Origin: Loxodes magnus
Taxonomy: Eukaryota > Ciliophora > Karyorelictea > Loxodida > Loxodidae
Length of the DNA: 64,000 bases
Direction of reading: 5' to 3'
Assembly (NCBI GenBank): GCA_946699065.1
Contig: CAMPDV010000278.1
Coordinates: 248,001-312,000 of the forward strand
In this document: positions 25,157 to 39,800 of the stretch, one piece after another
How the letters are laid out: every line of letters begins with the position of its first letter
How positions within the stretch are numbered: the stretch's first letter is position 1
Notes under the pieces: model-generated
Seen by the model: the letters and a program-made list of their open reading frames with translations, nothing else
Told to the model about the DNA's origin: nothing
Database searches by the model: none
Program-made: the position numbers and the translations under genes

Positions 25157-26272
25157 GATTAGACGGTATGACTATGGTACGTCAAGACAGGTACCTGTAA
25201 GACCATGAGTGGTCACACTAGTAATGTATATGCTGTGGCTATATCCAGTGATTCAGAGTTCATCGTATCGGGAAGTTATGATTAGACGGTGAGACTATGG
25301 GACGTCAAGACAGGTACCTGTAAGACCATGAGTGGTCACAACGGTTAGGTATGATCCGTGGCTATATCCAGTGATTCAGATTTCATCGTATCGGGAAGTA
25401 ATGATAAGACGGTGAGACTATGGGACGTCAAGACAGGTACCTGTAAGACCATGAGTGGTCACACTAGTAATGTATATGCTGTGGCTATATCCAGTGATTC
25501 AGTGTTCATCGTATCGGGAAGTAGAGATAATACGGTGAGACTATGGGACGTCAAGACAGGTACCTGTAAGACCATGAGTGGTCACACTAATAATGTATAT
25601 GCTGTGGCTATATCCAGTGATTCAGAGTTCATCGTATCGGGAAGTTATGATTAGACGGTGAGACTATGGGACGTCAAGACAGGTACCTGTAAGACCATGA
25701 GTGGTAACACTAGTAATGTATATGCTGTGGCTATATCCAGTGATTCAGATTTCATCATATCGGGAAGTTAGGATTAGACGGTGAGACTATGGGACGTCAA
25801 GACAGGTACCTGTAAGACCATGAGTGGTCACAACGGTTAGGTATGATCCGTGGCTATATCCAGTGATTCAGAGTTCATCGTATTGGGAAGTTGAGATAAT
25901 ACGGTGAGACTATGGGACGTCAAGACAGGTACCTGTAAGACCATGAGACGTCACACTAGTAATGTATATGCTGTGGCTATATCCAGTGATTCAGATTTCA
26001 TCATATCGGGAAGTAGTGATAATACGGTGAGACTATGGGACGTCAAGACAGGTACCTGTAAGACCATGAGTGGTCACACTAGTAATGTATATGCTGTGGC
26101 TATATCCAGTGATTCAGAGTTCATCGTATTGGGAAGTCATGATAAGACGGTGAGACTATGGGACGTCAAGACAGGTACCTGTAAGACCATGAGTGGTCAC
26201 AACGGTTAGGTATGATCCGTGGCTATATCCAGTGATTCAGATTTCATCGTATCGGGAAGTAGAGATTAGACG

Positions 26273-26761
26273 GTGAGACTATGGGACGTCAAGACAGGTA
26301 CCTGTAAGATCATGAGTGGTCACACTAGTTGTGTATATGCTGTGGCTATATCCAGTGATTCAGATTTCATCATATCGGGAAGTAATGATTATACGGTGAG
26401 ACTATGGGACGTCAAGACAGGTACCTGTAAGACCATGAGTGGTCACACTAGTAATGTATATGCTGTGGCTATATCCAGTGATTCAGAGTTCATCGTATCG
26501 GGAAGTTATGATAAGACGGTGAGACTATGGGACGTCAAGACAGGTACCTGTAAGACCATGAGTGGTCACACTAGTAATGTATATGCTGTGGCTATATCCA
26601 GTGATTCAGAGTTCATCGTATCGGGAAGTGGAGATAAGACGGTGAGACTATGGGACGTCAAGACAGGTACCTGTAAGACCATGAGTGGTCACACTAGTAA
26701 TGTATATGCTGTGGCTATATCCAGTGATTCAGAGTTCATCGTATTAGGAAGTAGAGATTAG
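26273..26761 (+). CDS. Open WD40 segment, 162 codons, duplicate of 23445
   Basis: Matches 23445-23933 in every residue of the reading. Just downstream the neighbours differ: here a blade with Asn7 and Arg25-Lys27 follows, while the left copy goes to an H-N-G-TAG unit. This marks the end of the second 2828-bp copy near 26766-26813. Confidence 0.2.
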   Translation: MRLWDVKTGTCKIMSGHTSCVYAVAISSDSDFIISGSNDYTVRLWDVKTGTCKTMSGHTSNVYAVAISSDSEFIVSGSYDKTVRLWDVKTGTCKTMSGHTSNVYAVAISSDSEFIVSGSGDKTVRLWDVKTGTCKTMSGHTSNVYAVAISSDSEFIVLGSRD

Positions 26762-27437
26762 ACGGTGAGACTATGGGACGTCAAGACAGGTACCTGTAAG
26801 ACCATGAGTGGTCACACTAGTAATGTATATGCTGTGGCTATATCCAGTGATTCAGAGTTCATCATATCGGGAAGTAGAGATAAGACGGTGAGACTATGGG
26901 ACGTCAAGACAGGTACCTGTAAGACCATGAGTGGTCACAACGGTTAGGTATTATCCGTGGCTATATCCAGTGATTCAGAGTTCATCGTATTGGGAAGTTG
27001 AGATTAGACGGTGAGACTATGGGACGTCAAGACAGGTACCTGTAAGACCATGAGTGGTCACACTAGTAATGTATATGCTGTGGCTATATCCAGTGATTCA
27101 GAGTTCATCGTATTGGGAAGTAGAGATTAGACGGTGAGACTATGGGACGTCAAGACAGGTACCTGTAAGACCATGAGTGGTCACACTAGTAATGTATATG
27201 CTGTGGCTATATCCAGTGATTCAGAGTTCATCGTATTAGGAAGTAGAGATTAGACGGTGAGACTATGGGACGTCAAGACAGGTACCTGTAAGACCATGAG
27301 TGGTCACACTAGTAATGTATATGCTGTGGCTATATCCAGTGATTCAGAGTTCATCATATCGGGAAGTAGAGATAAGACGGTGAGACTATGGGACGTCAAG
27401 ACAGGTACCTGTAAGACCATGAGTGGTCACAACGGTT
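26700..27437 (+). repeat. Four-unit (492-bp) duplication
   Basis: Open segments 26765-26947 and 27257-27439 are identical (R25-K27 with I21, ending H-N-G) and 492 bases apart. Both follow an L22 (TTA) R25-TAG27 unit. The first copy's terminal H-N-G-TAG unit has GTA-TTA-TCC where nearly all others have GTA-TGA-TCC, so residue 9 is Leu there (near 26948). Confidence 0.7.
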
Positions 27438-27439
27438 AG

Positions 27440-28790
<1,351 letters not shown>

Positions 28791-29292
28791 TGTATATGCT
28801 GTGGCTATATCCAGTGATTCAGATTTCATCATATCGGGAAGTAGTGATAATACGGTGAGACTATGGGACGTCAAGACAGGTACCTGTAAGACCATGAGAC
28901 GTCACACTAGTAATGTATATGCTGTGGCTATATCCAGTGATTCAGAGTTCATCGTATTAGGAAGTAGAGATAATACGGTGAGACTATGGGACGTCAAGAC
29001 AGGTACCTGTAAGACCATGAGTGGTCACACTAGTTGTGTATATGCTGTGGCTATATCCAGTGATTCAGAGTTCATCGTATCGGGAAGTAGAGATTAGACG
29101 GTGAGACTATGGGACGTCAAGACAGGTACCTGTAAGACCATGAGTGGTCACACTAGTAATGTATATGCTGTGGCTATATCCAGTGATTCAGTGTTCATCG
29201 TATCGGGAAGTAGAGATAAGACGGTGAGACTATGGGACGTCAAGACAGGTACCTGTAAGACCATGAGTGGTCACAACGGTTAGGTATGATCC

Positions 29293-29835
29293 GTGGCTAT
29301 ATCCAGTGATTCAGATTTCATCGTATCGGGAAGTAATGATAAGACGGTGAGACTATGGGACGTCAAGACAGGTACCTGTAAGACCATGAGACGTCACACT
29401 AGTAATGTATATGCTGTGGCTATATCCAGTGATTCAGTGTTCATCATATCGGGAAGTAGTGATAATACGGTGAGACTATGGGACGTCAAGACAGGTACCT
29501 GTAAGACCATGAGTGGTCACACTAGTAATGTATATGCTGTGGCTATATCCAGTGATTCAGAGTTCATCATATCGGGAAGTAGTGATAATACGGTGAGACT
29601 ATGGGACGTCAAGACAGGTACCTGTAAGACCATGAGACGTCACACTAGTAATGTATATGCTGTGGCTATATCCAGTGATTCAGAGTTCATCGTATTAGGA
29701 AGTAGAGATAATACGGTGAGACTATGGGACGTCAAGACAGGTACCTGTAAGACCATGAGTGGTCACACTAGTTGTGTATATGCTGTGGCTATATCCAGTG
29801 ATTCAGAGTTCATCGTATCGGGAAGTAGAGATTAG
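29293..29835 (+). CDS. Open WD40 segment, 180 codons, six units after its sister
   Basis: Pairs N/K, S/N, S/N, R/N, R/TAG. Two M-R-R-H blades alternate with normal S-G-H blades. Comparison with 28555-29097 shows exchange of half-units: the front (residues 2-10) and the back (18-27) of blades are combined differently in the two copies. Confidence 0.2.
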   Translation: MAISSDSDFIVSGSNDKTVRLWDVKTGTCKTMRRHTSNVYAVAISSDSVFIISGSSDNTVRLWDVKTGTCKTMSGHTSNVYAVAISSDSEFIISGSSDNTVRLWDVKTGTCKTMRRHTSNVYAVAISSDSEFIVLGSRDNTVRLWDVKTGTCKTMSGHTSCVYAVAISSDSEFIVSGSRD

Positions 29836-29838
29836 ACG

Positions 29839-30573
29839 GTGAGACTATGGGACGTCAAGACAGGTACCTGTAAGACCATGAGTGGTCACACTAGTAATGT
29901 ATATGCTGTGGCTATATCCAGTGATTCAGTGTTCATCGTATCGGGAAGTAGAGATAAGACGGTGAGACTATGGGACGTCAAGACAGGTACCTGTAAGACC
30001 ATGAGTGGTCACACTAGTAATGTATATGCTGTGGCTATATCCAGTGATTCAGTGTTCATCGTATCGGGAAGTAGAGATAATACGGTGAGACTATGGGACG
30101 TCAAGACAGGTACCTGTAAGACCATGAGACGTCACACTAGTAATGTATATGCTGTGGCTATATCCAGTGATTCAGATTTCATCATATCGGGAAGTAGTGA
30201 TAATACGGTGAGACTATGGGACGTCAAGACAGGTACCTGTAAGACCATGAGTGGTCACACTAGTAATGTATATGCTGTGGCTATATCCAGTGATTCAGAG
30301 TTCATCGTATTGGGAAGTCATGATAAGACGGTGAGACTATGGGACGTCAAGACAGGTACCTGTAAGACCATGAGTGGTCACACTAATTATGTATATGCTG
30401 TGGCTATATCCAGTGATTCAGAGTTCATCGTATTAGGAAGTAGAGATAATACGGTGAGACTATGGGACGTCAAGACAGGTACCTGTAAGACCATGAGTGG
30501 TCACACTAGTTGTGTATATGCTGTGGCTATATCCAGTGATTCAGAGTTCATCGTATCGGGAAGTAGAGATTAG
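29839..30573 (+). CDS. Open WD40 segment, 244 codons (six blades)
   Basis: Follows the preceding segment after a single TAG at residue 27, so one stop codon separates 180 and 244 open codons. Pairs are R/K, R/N, S/N, H/K, R/N, R/TAG. If TAG were read as an amino acid, 29293-30573 would be a continuous run of more than ten blades. Initiation signals are absent. Confidence 0.25.
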   Translation: MRLWDVKTGTCKTMSGHTSNVYAVAISSDSVFIVSGSRDKTVRLWDVKTGTCKTMSGHTSNVYAVAISSDSVFIVSGSRDNTVRLWDVKTGTCKTMRRHTSNVYAVAISSDSDFIISGSSDNTVRLWDVKTGTCKTMSGHTSNVYAVAISSDSEFIVLGSHDKTVRLWDVKTGTCKTMSGHTNYVYAVAISSDSEFIVLGSRDNTVRLWDVKTGTCKTMSGHTSCVYAVAISSDSEFIVSGSRD

Positions 30574-32825
30574 ACGGTGAGACTATGGGACGTCAAGACA
30601 GGTACCTGTAAGACCATGAGTGGTCACACTAGTAATGTATATGCTGTGGCTATATCCAGTGATTCAGAGTTCATCGTATTGGGAAGTTGAGATTAGACGG
30701 TATGACTATGGTACGTCAAGACAGGTACCTGTAAGACCATGAGTGGTCACACTAGTAATGTATATGCTGTGGCTATATCCAGTGATTCAGAGTTCATCGT
30801 ATTGGGAAGTTATGATTAGACGGTGAGACTATGGGACGTCAAGACAGGTACCTGTAAGACCATGAGTGGTCACAACGGTTAGGTATGATCCGTGGCTATA
30901 TCCAGTGATTCAGAGTTCATCGTATTGGGAAGTTGAGATAATACGGTGAGACTATGGGACGTCAAGACAGGTACCTGTAAGACCATGAGTGGTCACACTA
31001 GTAATGTATATGCTGTGGCTATATCCAGTGATTCAGATTTCATCATATCGGGAAGTAGTGATAATACGGTGAGACTATGGGACGTCAAGACAGGTACCTG
31101 TAAGACCATGAGTGGTCACACTAATTATGTATATGCTGTGGCTATATCCAGTGATTCAGAGTTCATCGTATTGGGAAGTTGAGATTAGACGGTGAGACTA
31201 TGGGACGTCAAGACAGGTACCTGTAAGACCATGAGTGGTCACACTAGTAATGTATATGCTGTGGCTATATCCAGTGATTCAGAGTTCATCGTATCGGGAA
31301 GTAGAGATTAGACGGTGAGACTATGGGACGTCAAGACAGGTACCTGTAAGACCATGAGTGGTCACAACGGTTAGGTATGATCCGTGGCTATATCCAGTGA
31401 TTCAGATTTCATCATATCGGGAGTAGAGATAATACGGTGAGACTATGGGACGTCAAGACAGGTACCTGTAAGACCATGAGTGGTCACACTAGTAATGTAT
31501 ATGCTGTGGCTATATCCAGTGATTCAGAGTTCATCGTATTGGGAAGTTGAGATAATACGGTGAGACTATGGGACGTCAAGACAGGTACCTGTAAGACCAT
31601 GAGACGTCACACTAGTAATGTATATGCTGTGGCTATATCCAGTGATTCAGAGTTCATCGTATTGGGAAGTTATGATTAGACGGTGAGACTATGGGACGTC
31701 AAGACAGGTACCTGTAAGACCATGAGTGGTCACAACGGTTAGGTATGATCCGTGGCTATATCCAGTGATTCAGAGTTCATCATATCGGGAAGTAGAGATA
31801 ATACGGTGAGACTATGGGACGTCAAGACAGGTACCTGTAAGACCATGAGTGGTCACACTAGTAATGTATATGCTGTGGCTATATCCAGTGATTCAGTGTT
31901 CATCGTATCGGGAAGTTATGATTAGACGGTGAGACTATGGGACGTCAAGACAGGTACCTGTAAGACCATGAGTGGTCACAACGGTTAGGTATGATCCGTG
32001 GCTATATCCAGTGATTCAGATTTCATCATATCGGGAGTAGAGATAATACGGTGAGACTATGGGACGTCAAGACAGGTACCTGTAAGACCATGAGTGGTCA
32101 CACTAGTAATGTATATGCTGTGGCTATATCCAGTGATTCAGAGTTCATCGTATCGGGAAGTAGAGATAATACGGTGAGACTATGGGACGTCAAGACAGGT
32201 ACCTGTAAGACCATGAGTGGTCACACTAATTATGTATATGCTGTGGCTATATCCAGTGATTCAGAGTTCATCGTATCGGGAAGTTAGGATTATACTGTTA
32301 GACTATGGTACGTCAAGACAGGTACCTGTAAGACCATGAGTGGTAACACTAGTAATGTATATGCTGTGGCTATATCCAGTGATTCAGATTTCATCATATC
32401 GGGAAGTAGAGATAATACGGTGAGACTATGGGACGTCAAGACAGGTACCTGTAAGACCATGAGTGGTCACACTAGTAATGTATATGCTGTGGCTATATCC
32501 AGTGATTCAGAGTTCATCGTATTGGGAAGTAGAGATAATACGGTGAGACTATGGGACGTCAAGACAGGTACCTGTAAGACCATGAGTGGTCACAACGGTT
32601 AGGTATGATCCGTGGCTATATCCAGTGATTCAGAGTTCATCGTATCGGGAAGTAGAGATAATACGGTGAGACTATGGTACGTCAAGACAGGTACCTGTAA
32701 GACCATGAGTGGTCACACACATTATGTATATGCTGTGGCTATATCCAGTGATTCAGAGTTCATCGTATCGGGAAGTAGAGATAATACGGTGAGACTATGG
32801 GACGTCAAGACAGGTACCTGTAAGA

Positions 32826-32828
32826 CTT
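32826..32828 (+). other. Frameshift class C: singleton one-base loss at AAGAC-TTGAG
   Basis: Here AAG-ACC-ATG-AGT reads AAGACTTGAGT, one base short with a substitution. It is the only frame change in the window seen once. The overall phase arithmetic from 32612 to 33279 requires it. A sequencing error cannot be excluded, unlike classes A and B. Confidence 0.7.
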
Positions 32829-32967
32829 GAGTGGTCACAACGGTTAGGTATGATCCGTGGCTATATCCAGTGATTCAGAGTTCATCGTATCGGGAAGTTG
32901 AGATTAGACGGTGAGACTATGGTACGTCAAGACAGGTACCTGTAAGACCATGAGTGGTCAAACATAT

Positions 32968-32970
32968 TGA
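32968..32970 (+). other. Unique TGA at blade residue 7 (T-Y-TGA-V-L-S-V)
   Basis: GGT-CAA-ACA-TAT-TGA-GTA-TTA-TCT-GTG is a one-off blade front. In WD40 proteins the residue before this Val is very often Trp (G-H-x-x-W-V-x-S-V). A TGA exactly there, in a unit that otherwise matches the consensus better than its neighbours (V-L-S-V), is notable. Confidence 0.8.
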
Positions 32971-35900
32971 GTATTATCTGTGGCTATATCCAGTGATTCA
33001 GATTTCATCATATCGGGAAGTTAGGATTAGACGGTGAGACTATGGGACGTCAAGACAGGTACCTGTAAGACCATGAGTGGTCACAACGGTTAGGTATGAT
33101 CCGTGGCTATATCCAGTGATTCAGATTTCATCATATCGGGAGTAGAGATAATACGGTGAGACTATGGGACGTCAAGACAGGTACCTGTAAGACCATGAGT
33201 GGTCACACTAGTAATGTATATGCTGTGGCTATATCCAGTGATTCAGAGTTCATCGTATTGGGAAGTTGAGATAATACGGTGAGACTATGGTACGTCAAGA
33301 CAGGTACCTGTAAGACCATGAGTGGTAACACTAGTAATGTATATGCTGTGGCTATATCCAGTGATTCAGATTTCATCGTATCGGGAAGTAGAGATAATAC
33401 GGTGAGACTATGGTACGTCAAGACAGGTACCTGTAAGACCATGAGTGGTAACACTAGTAATGTATATGCTGTGGCTATATCCAGTGATTCAGAGTTCATC
33501 GTATTGGGAAGTTGAGATTAGACGGTGAGACTATGGGACGTCAAGACAGGTACCTGTAAGACCATGAGTGGTCACACTAGTAATGTATATGCTGTGGCTA
33601 TATCCAGTGATTCAGAGTTCATCGTATTGGGAAGTTAGGATTATACTGTTAGACTATGGGACGTCAAGACAGGTACCTGTAAGACCATGAGTGGTAACAC
33701 TAGTAATGTATATGCTGTGGCTATATCCAGTGATTCAGAGTTCATCGTATTGGGAAGTTATGATTAGACGGTGAGACTATGGTACGTCAAGACAGGTACC
33801 TGTAAGACCATGAGTGGTAACACTAGTAATGTATATGCTGTGGCTATATCCAGTGATTCAGAGTTCATCGTATCGTGAAGTAGAGATAATACGGTGAGAC
33901 TATGGTACGTCAAGACAGGTACCTGTAAGACCATGAGTGGTAACACTAGTAATGTATATGCTGTGGCTATATCCAGTGATTCAGAGTTCATCGTATCGGG
34001 AAGTAGAGATAATACGGTGAGACTATGGTACGTCAAGACAGGTACCTGTAAGACCATGAGTGGTCACACTAGTAATGTATATGCTGTGGCTATATCCAGT
34101 GATTCAGAGTTCATCGTATTAGGAAGTAGAGATTAGACGGTGAGACTATGGTACGTCAAGACAGGTACCTGTAAGACCATGAGTGGTCACACTAGTAATG
34201 TATATGCTGTGGCTATATCCAGTGATTCAGAGTTCATCGTATTGGGAAGTTATGATTAGACGGTGAGACTATGGTACGTCAAGACAGGTACCTGTAAGAC
34301 CATGAGTGGTCACACTAGTAATGTATATGCTGTGGCTATATCCAGTGATTCAGAGTTCATCGTATTGGGAAGTTAGGATTATACTGTTAGACTATGGTAC
34401 GTCAAGACAGGTACCTGTAAGACCATGAGTGGTAACACTAGTAATGTATATGCTGTGGCTATATCCAGTGATTCAGATTTCATCATATCGGGAAGTAGAG
34501 ATAATACGGTGAGACTATGGGACGTCAAGACAGGTACCTGTAAGACCATGAGTGGTCACACTAGTAATGTATATGCTGTGGCTATATCCAGTGATTCAGA
34601 GTTCATCGTATTGGGAAGTTATGATTAGACGGTGAGACTATGGTACGTCAAGACAGGTACCTGTAAGACCATGAGTGGTCACACTAGTAATGTATATGCT
34701 GTGGCTATATCCAGTGATTCAGAGTTCATCGTATTGGGAAGTTATGATTAGACGGTGAGACTATGGGACGTCAAGACAGGTACCTGTAAGACCATGAGTG
34801 GTCACAACGGTTAGGTATGATCCGTGGCTATATCCAGTGATTCAGATTTCATCGTATCGGGAAGTAGAGATAATACGGTGAGACTATGGTACGTCAAGAC
34901 AGGTACCTGTAAGACCATGAGTGGTCACACACATTATGTATATGCTGTGGCTATATCCAGTGATTCAGAGTTCATCGTATCGGGAAGTAGAGATAATACG
35001 GTGAGACTATGGGACGTCAAGACAGGTACCTGTAAGACCATGAGTGGTCACAACGGTTAGGTATGATCCGTGGCTATATCCAGTCATTCAGAGTTCATCG
35101 TATCGGGAAGTTGAGATTAGACGGTGAGACTATGGTACGTCAAGACAGGTACCTGTAAGACCATGAGTGGTCACAACGGTTAGGTATGATCCGTGGCTAT
35201 ATCCAGTGATTCAGAGTTCATCGTATCGGGAAGTTATGATTAGACGGTGAGACTATGGTACGTCAAGACAGGTACCTGTAAGACCATGAGTGGTCACACT
35301 AGTAATGTATATGCTGTGGCTATATCCAGTGATTCAGATTTCATCATATCGGGAAGTAGAGATAATACGGTGAGACTATGGGACGTCAAGACAGGTACCT
35401 GTAAGACCATGAGTGGTCACACTAGTAATGTATATGCTGTGGCTATATCCAGTGATTCAGAGTTCATCATATCGGGAAGTAGAGATAATACGGTGAGACT
35501 ATGGGACGTCAAGACAGGTACCTGTAAGACCATGAGTGGTCACACACATTATGTATATGCTGTGGCTATATCCAGTGATTCAGAGTTCATCGTATCGGGA
35601 AGTTAGGATTATACTGTTAGACTATGGTACGTCAAGACAGGTACCTGTAAGACCATGAGTGGTAACACTAGTAATGTATATGCTGTGGCTATATCCAGTG
35701 ATTCAGATTTCATCATATCGGGAAGTAGAGATAATACGGTGAGACTATGGGACGTCAAGACAGGTACCTGTAAGACCATGAGTGGTCACACTAGTAATGT
35801 ATATGCTGTGGCTATATCCAGTGATTCAGAGTTCATCGTATCGGGAAGTAGAGATTAGACGGTGAGACTATGTTACGTCAAGACAGGTACCTGTAAGACC

Positions 35901-36839
35901 ATGAGTGGTCACACTAGTAATGTATATGCTGTGGCTATATCCAGTGATTCAGAGTTCATCGTATTGGGAAGTTGTGATTAGACGGTGAGACTATGGGACG
36001 TCAAGACAGGTACCTGTAAGACCATGAGTGGTCACAACGGTTAGGTATGATCCGTGGCTATATCCAGTGATTCAGAGTTCATCGTATCGGGAAGTAGAGA
36101 TTAGACGATGAGACTATGGGATGTCAAGACAGGTACCTGTAAGACCATGAGTGGTCACACTAATAATGTATATGCTGTGGCTATATCCAGTGATTCAGAT
36201 TTCATCATATCGGGAAGTAGTGATAATACGGTGAGACTATGGGACGTCAAGACAGGTACCTGTAAGACCATGAGTGGTCACACTAGTAATGTATATGCTG
36301 TGGCTATATCCAGTGATTCAGAGTTCATCGTATTGGGAAGTTATGATTAGACGGTGAGACTATGGGACGTCAAGACAGGTACCTGTAAGACCATGAGTGG
36401 TCACAACGGTTAGGTATGATCCGTGGCTATATCCAGTGATTCAGATTTCATCGTATCGGGAAGTAGAGATAATACGGTGAGACTATGGTACGTCAAGACA
36501 GGTACCTGTAAGACCATGAGTGGTCACACAGATTATGTATTTTCTGTGGCTATATCCAGTGATTGAGAGTTCATCGTATCGGGGAGTTATGATTAGACGG
36601 TGAGACTATGGGACGTCAAGACAGGTACCTGTAAGACCATGAGTGGTCACACAGATTCTGTAAGATCTGTGGCTATATCCAGTGATTCATAGTTCATCGT
36701 ATCGGGAAGTTATGATTAGACGGTGAGACTATGGGACGTCAAGACAGGTACCTGTAAGACCATGAGTGGTCACACAGGTTATGTATATGCCGTGGCTATA
36801 TCCAGTGATTCAGAGTTCATCGTATTGGGAAGTTATGAT

Positions 36840-39800
36840 TAGACGGTGAGACTATGGGACGTCAAGACAGGTACCTGTAAGACCATGAGTGGTCACACTA
36901 GTTATGTATATGCTGTGGCTATATCCAGTGATTCAGAGTTCATCGTATCGGGAAGTTATGATAAGACGGTGAGACTATGGGACGTCAAGACAGGTACCTG
37001 TAAGACCATGAGTGGTCACACAGATTCTGTAAGATCTGTGGCTATATCCAGTGATTCAGAGTTCATCGTATCTGGAAGTTATAATTTGACGGTGAGACTA
37101 TGGGACGTCAAGACAGGTACCTGTAAGACCATGAGTGGTCACACTAGTTATGTATCATCTGTGGCTATATCCAGTGATTCATAGTTCATCGTATCGGGAA
37201 GTTATGATTTGACGGTGAGACTATGGGACGTCAAGACAGGTACCTGTAAGACCATGAGTGGTCACACTAGTTATGTATATGCTGTGGCTATATCCAGTGA
37301 TTCAGAGTTCATCGTATCGGGAAGTTATGATTTGACGGTGAGACTATGGGACGTCAAGACAGGTACCTGTAAGACCATGAGTGGTCACACTAGTTATGTA
37401 TATGCTGTGGCTATATCCAGTGATTCATAGTTCATCGTATCGGGGAGTTATGATTAGACGGTGAGACTATGGGACGTCAAGACAGGTACCTGTAAGACCA
37501 TGAGTGGTCACACAGATTCTGTATTTTCTGTGGCTATATCCAGTGATTCATAGTTCATCGTATCGGGAAGTTATGATTAGACGGTGAGACTATGGGACGT
37601 CAAGACAGGTACCTGTAAGACCATGAGTGGTCACACAGGTTATGTATATGCTGTGGCTATATCCAGTGATTGAGAGTTCATCGTATCGGGAAGTTATGAT
37701 TAGACGGTGAGACTATGGGACGTCAAGACAGGTACCTGTAAGACCATGAGTGGTCACACTAGTTATGTATCATCTGTGGCTATATCCAGTGATTCATAGT
37801 TCATCGTATCGGGAAGTTATGATTAGACGGTGAGACTATGGGACGTCAAGACAGGTACCTGTAAGATCATGAGTGGTCACACTAGTTATGTATATGCTGT
37901 GGCTATATCCAGTGATTCAGAGTTCATCATATCGGGAAGTAGAGATAATACGGTGAGACTATGGGACGTCAAGACAGGTACCTGTAAGACCATGAGTGGT
38001 CACACTAGTAATGTATATGCTGTGGCTATATCCAGTGATTCAGAGTTCATCGTATCGGGAAGTAGAGATTAGACGGTGAGACTATGGTACGTCAAGACAG
38101 GTACCTGTAAGACCATGAGTGGTCACACTAGTAATGTATATGCTGTGGCTATATCCAGTGATTCAGAGTTCATCGTATTGGGAAGTTGAGATTAGACGGT
38201 GAGACTATGGGACGTCAAGACAGGTACCTGTAAGACCATGAGTGGTCACACTAGTAATGTATATGCTGTGGCTATATCCAGTGATTCAGATTTCATCATA
38301 TCGGGAAGTAGAGATAATACGGTGAGACTATGGGACGTCAAGACAGGTACCTGTAAGACCATGAGTGGTCACACTAGTAATGTATATGCTGTGGCTATAT
38401 CCAGTGATTCAGAGTTCATCGTATTGGGAAGTTATGATTAGACGGTGAGACTATGGGACGTCAAGACAGGTACCTGTAAGACCATGAGTGGTCACAACGG
38501 TTAGGTATGATCCGTGGCTATATCCAGTGATTCAGAGTTCATCGTATTGGGAAGTTATGATTAGACGGTGAGACTATGGGACGTCAAGACAGGTACCTGT
38601 AAGACCATGAGTGGTCACACTAGTAATGTATATGCTGTGGCTATATCCAGTGATTCAGAGTTCATCGTATTGGGAAGTTGAGATAATACGGTGAGACTAT
38701 GGGACGTCAAGACAGGTACCTGTAAGACCATGAGTGGTCACAACGGTTAGGTATGATCCGTGGCTATATCCAGTGATTCAGATTTCATCGTATCGGGAAG
38801 TAGAGATAATACGGTGAGACTATGGTACGTCAAGACAGGTACCTGTAAGACCATGAGTGGTCACACAGATTATGTATTTTCTGTGGCTATATCCAGTGAT
38901 TGAGAGTTCATCGTATCGGGGAGTTATGATTAGACGGTGAGACTATGGGACGTCAAGACAGGTACCTGTAAGACCATGAGTGGTCACACAGATTCTGTAA
39001 GATCTGTGGCTATATCCAGTGATTCAGAGTTCATCATATCGGGAAGTAGAGATAATACGGTGAGACTATGGTACGTCAAGACAGGTACCTGTAAGACCAT
39101 GAGGGGTAACACTAGTAATGTATATGCTGTGGCTATATCCAGTGATTCAGATTTCATCATATCGGGAAGTAGAGATAATACGGTGAGACTATGGGACGTC
39201 AAGACAGGTACCTGTAAGACCATGAGTGGTCACACTAGTAATGTATATGCTGTGGCTATATCCAGTGATTCAGAGTTCATCGTATCGGGAAGTTTAGATA
39301 AGTCGGTGAGACTATGGGACGTCAAGATAGGTACCTGTAAGACCATGAGTGGTCAACCTAGTTATGTATGATCTGTGGCTATATCCAGTGATTCAGAGTT
39401 CATCGTATTGAGAAGTTGAGATTAGACGGTGAGACTATGGTACGTCAAGACAGGTACCTGTAAGACCATGAGTGGTAACACTAGTAATGTATATGCTGTG
39501 GCTATATCCAGTGATTCAGATTTCATCATATCGGGAAGTAGAGATAATACGGTGAGACTATGGTACGTCAAGACAGGTACCTGTAAGACCATGAGTGGTC
39601 ACACACATTATGTATATGCTGTGGCTATATCCAGTGATTGAGAGTTCATCGTATCGGGAAGTTATGATTAGACGGTGAGACTATGGGACGTCAAGACAGG
39701 TACCTGTAAGACCATGAGTGGTCACACTAGTTATGTATATGCTGTGGCTATATCCAGTGATTCAGAGTTCATCGTATCGGGAAGTTATGATAAGACGGTG

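Noticed and set aside
33203..34057. Antisense open frames with a periodic L-L-V-L-P-L-M-V-L-Q reading (also at 16370, 20673, 38984, 46004, 46310, 46802, 49016, 50915, 54182)
   Set aside because: They are shadows. They open only where the sense unit has GGT-AAC-ACT (N4); with GGT-CAC-ACT the same antisense frame has TGA. The 123-bp period is divisible by three, so any open antisense unit repeats.
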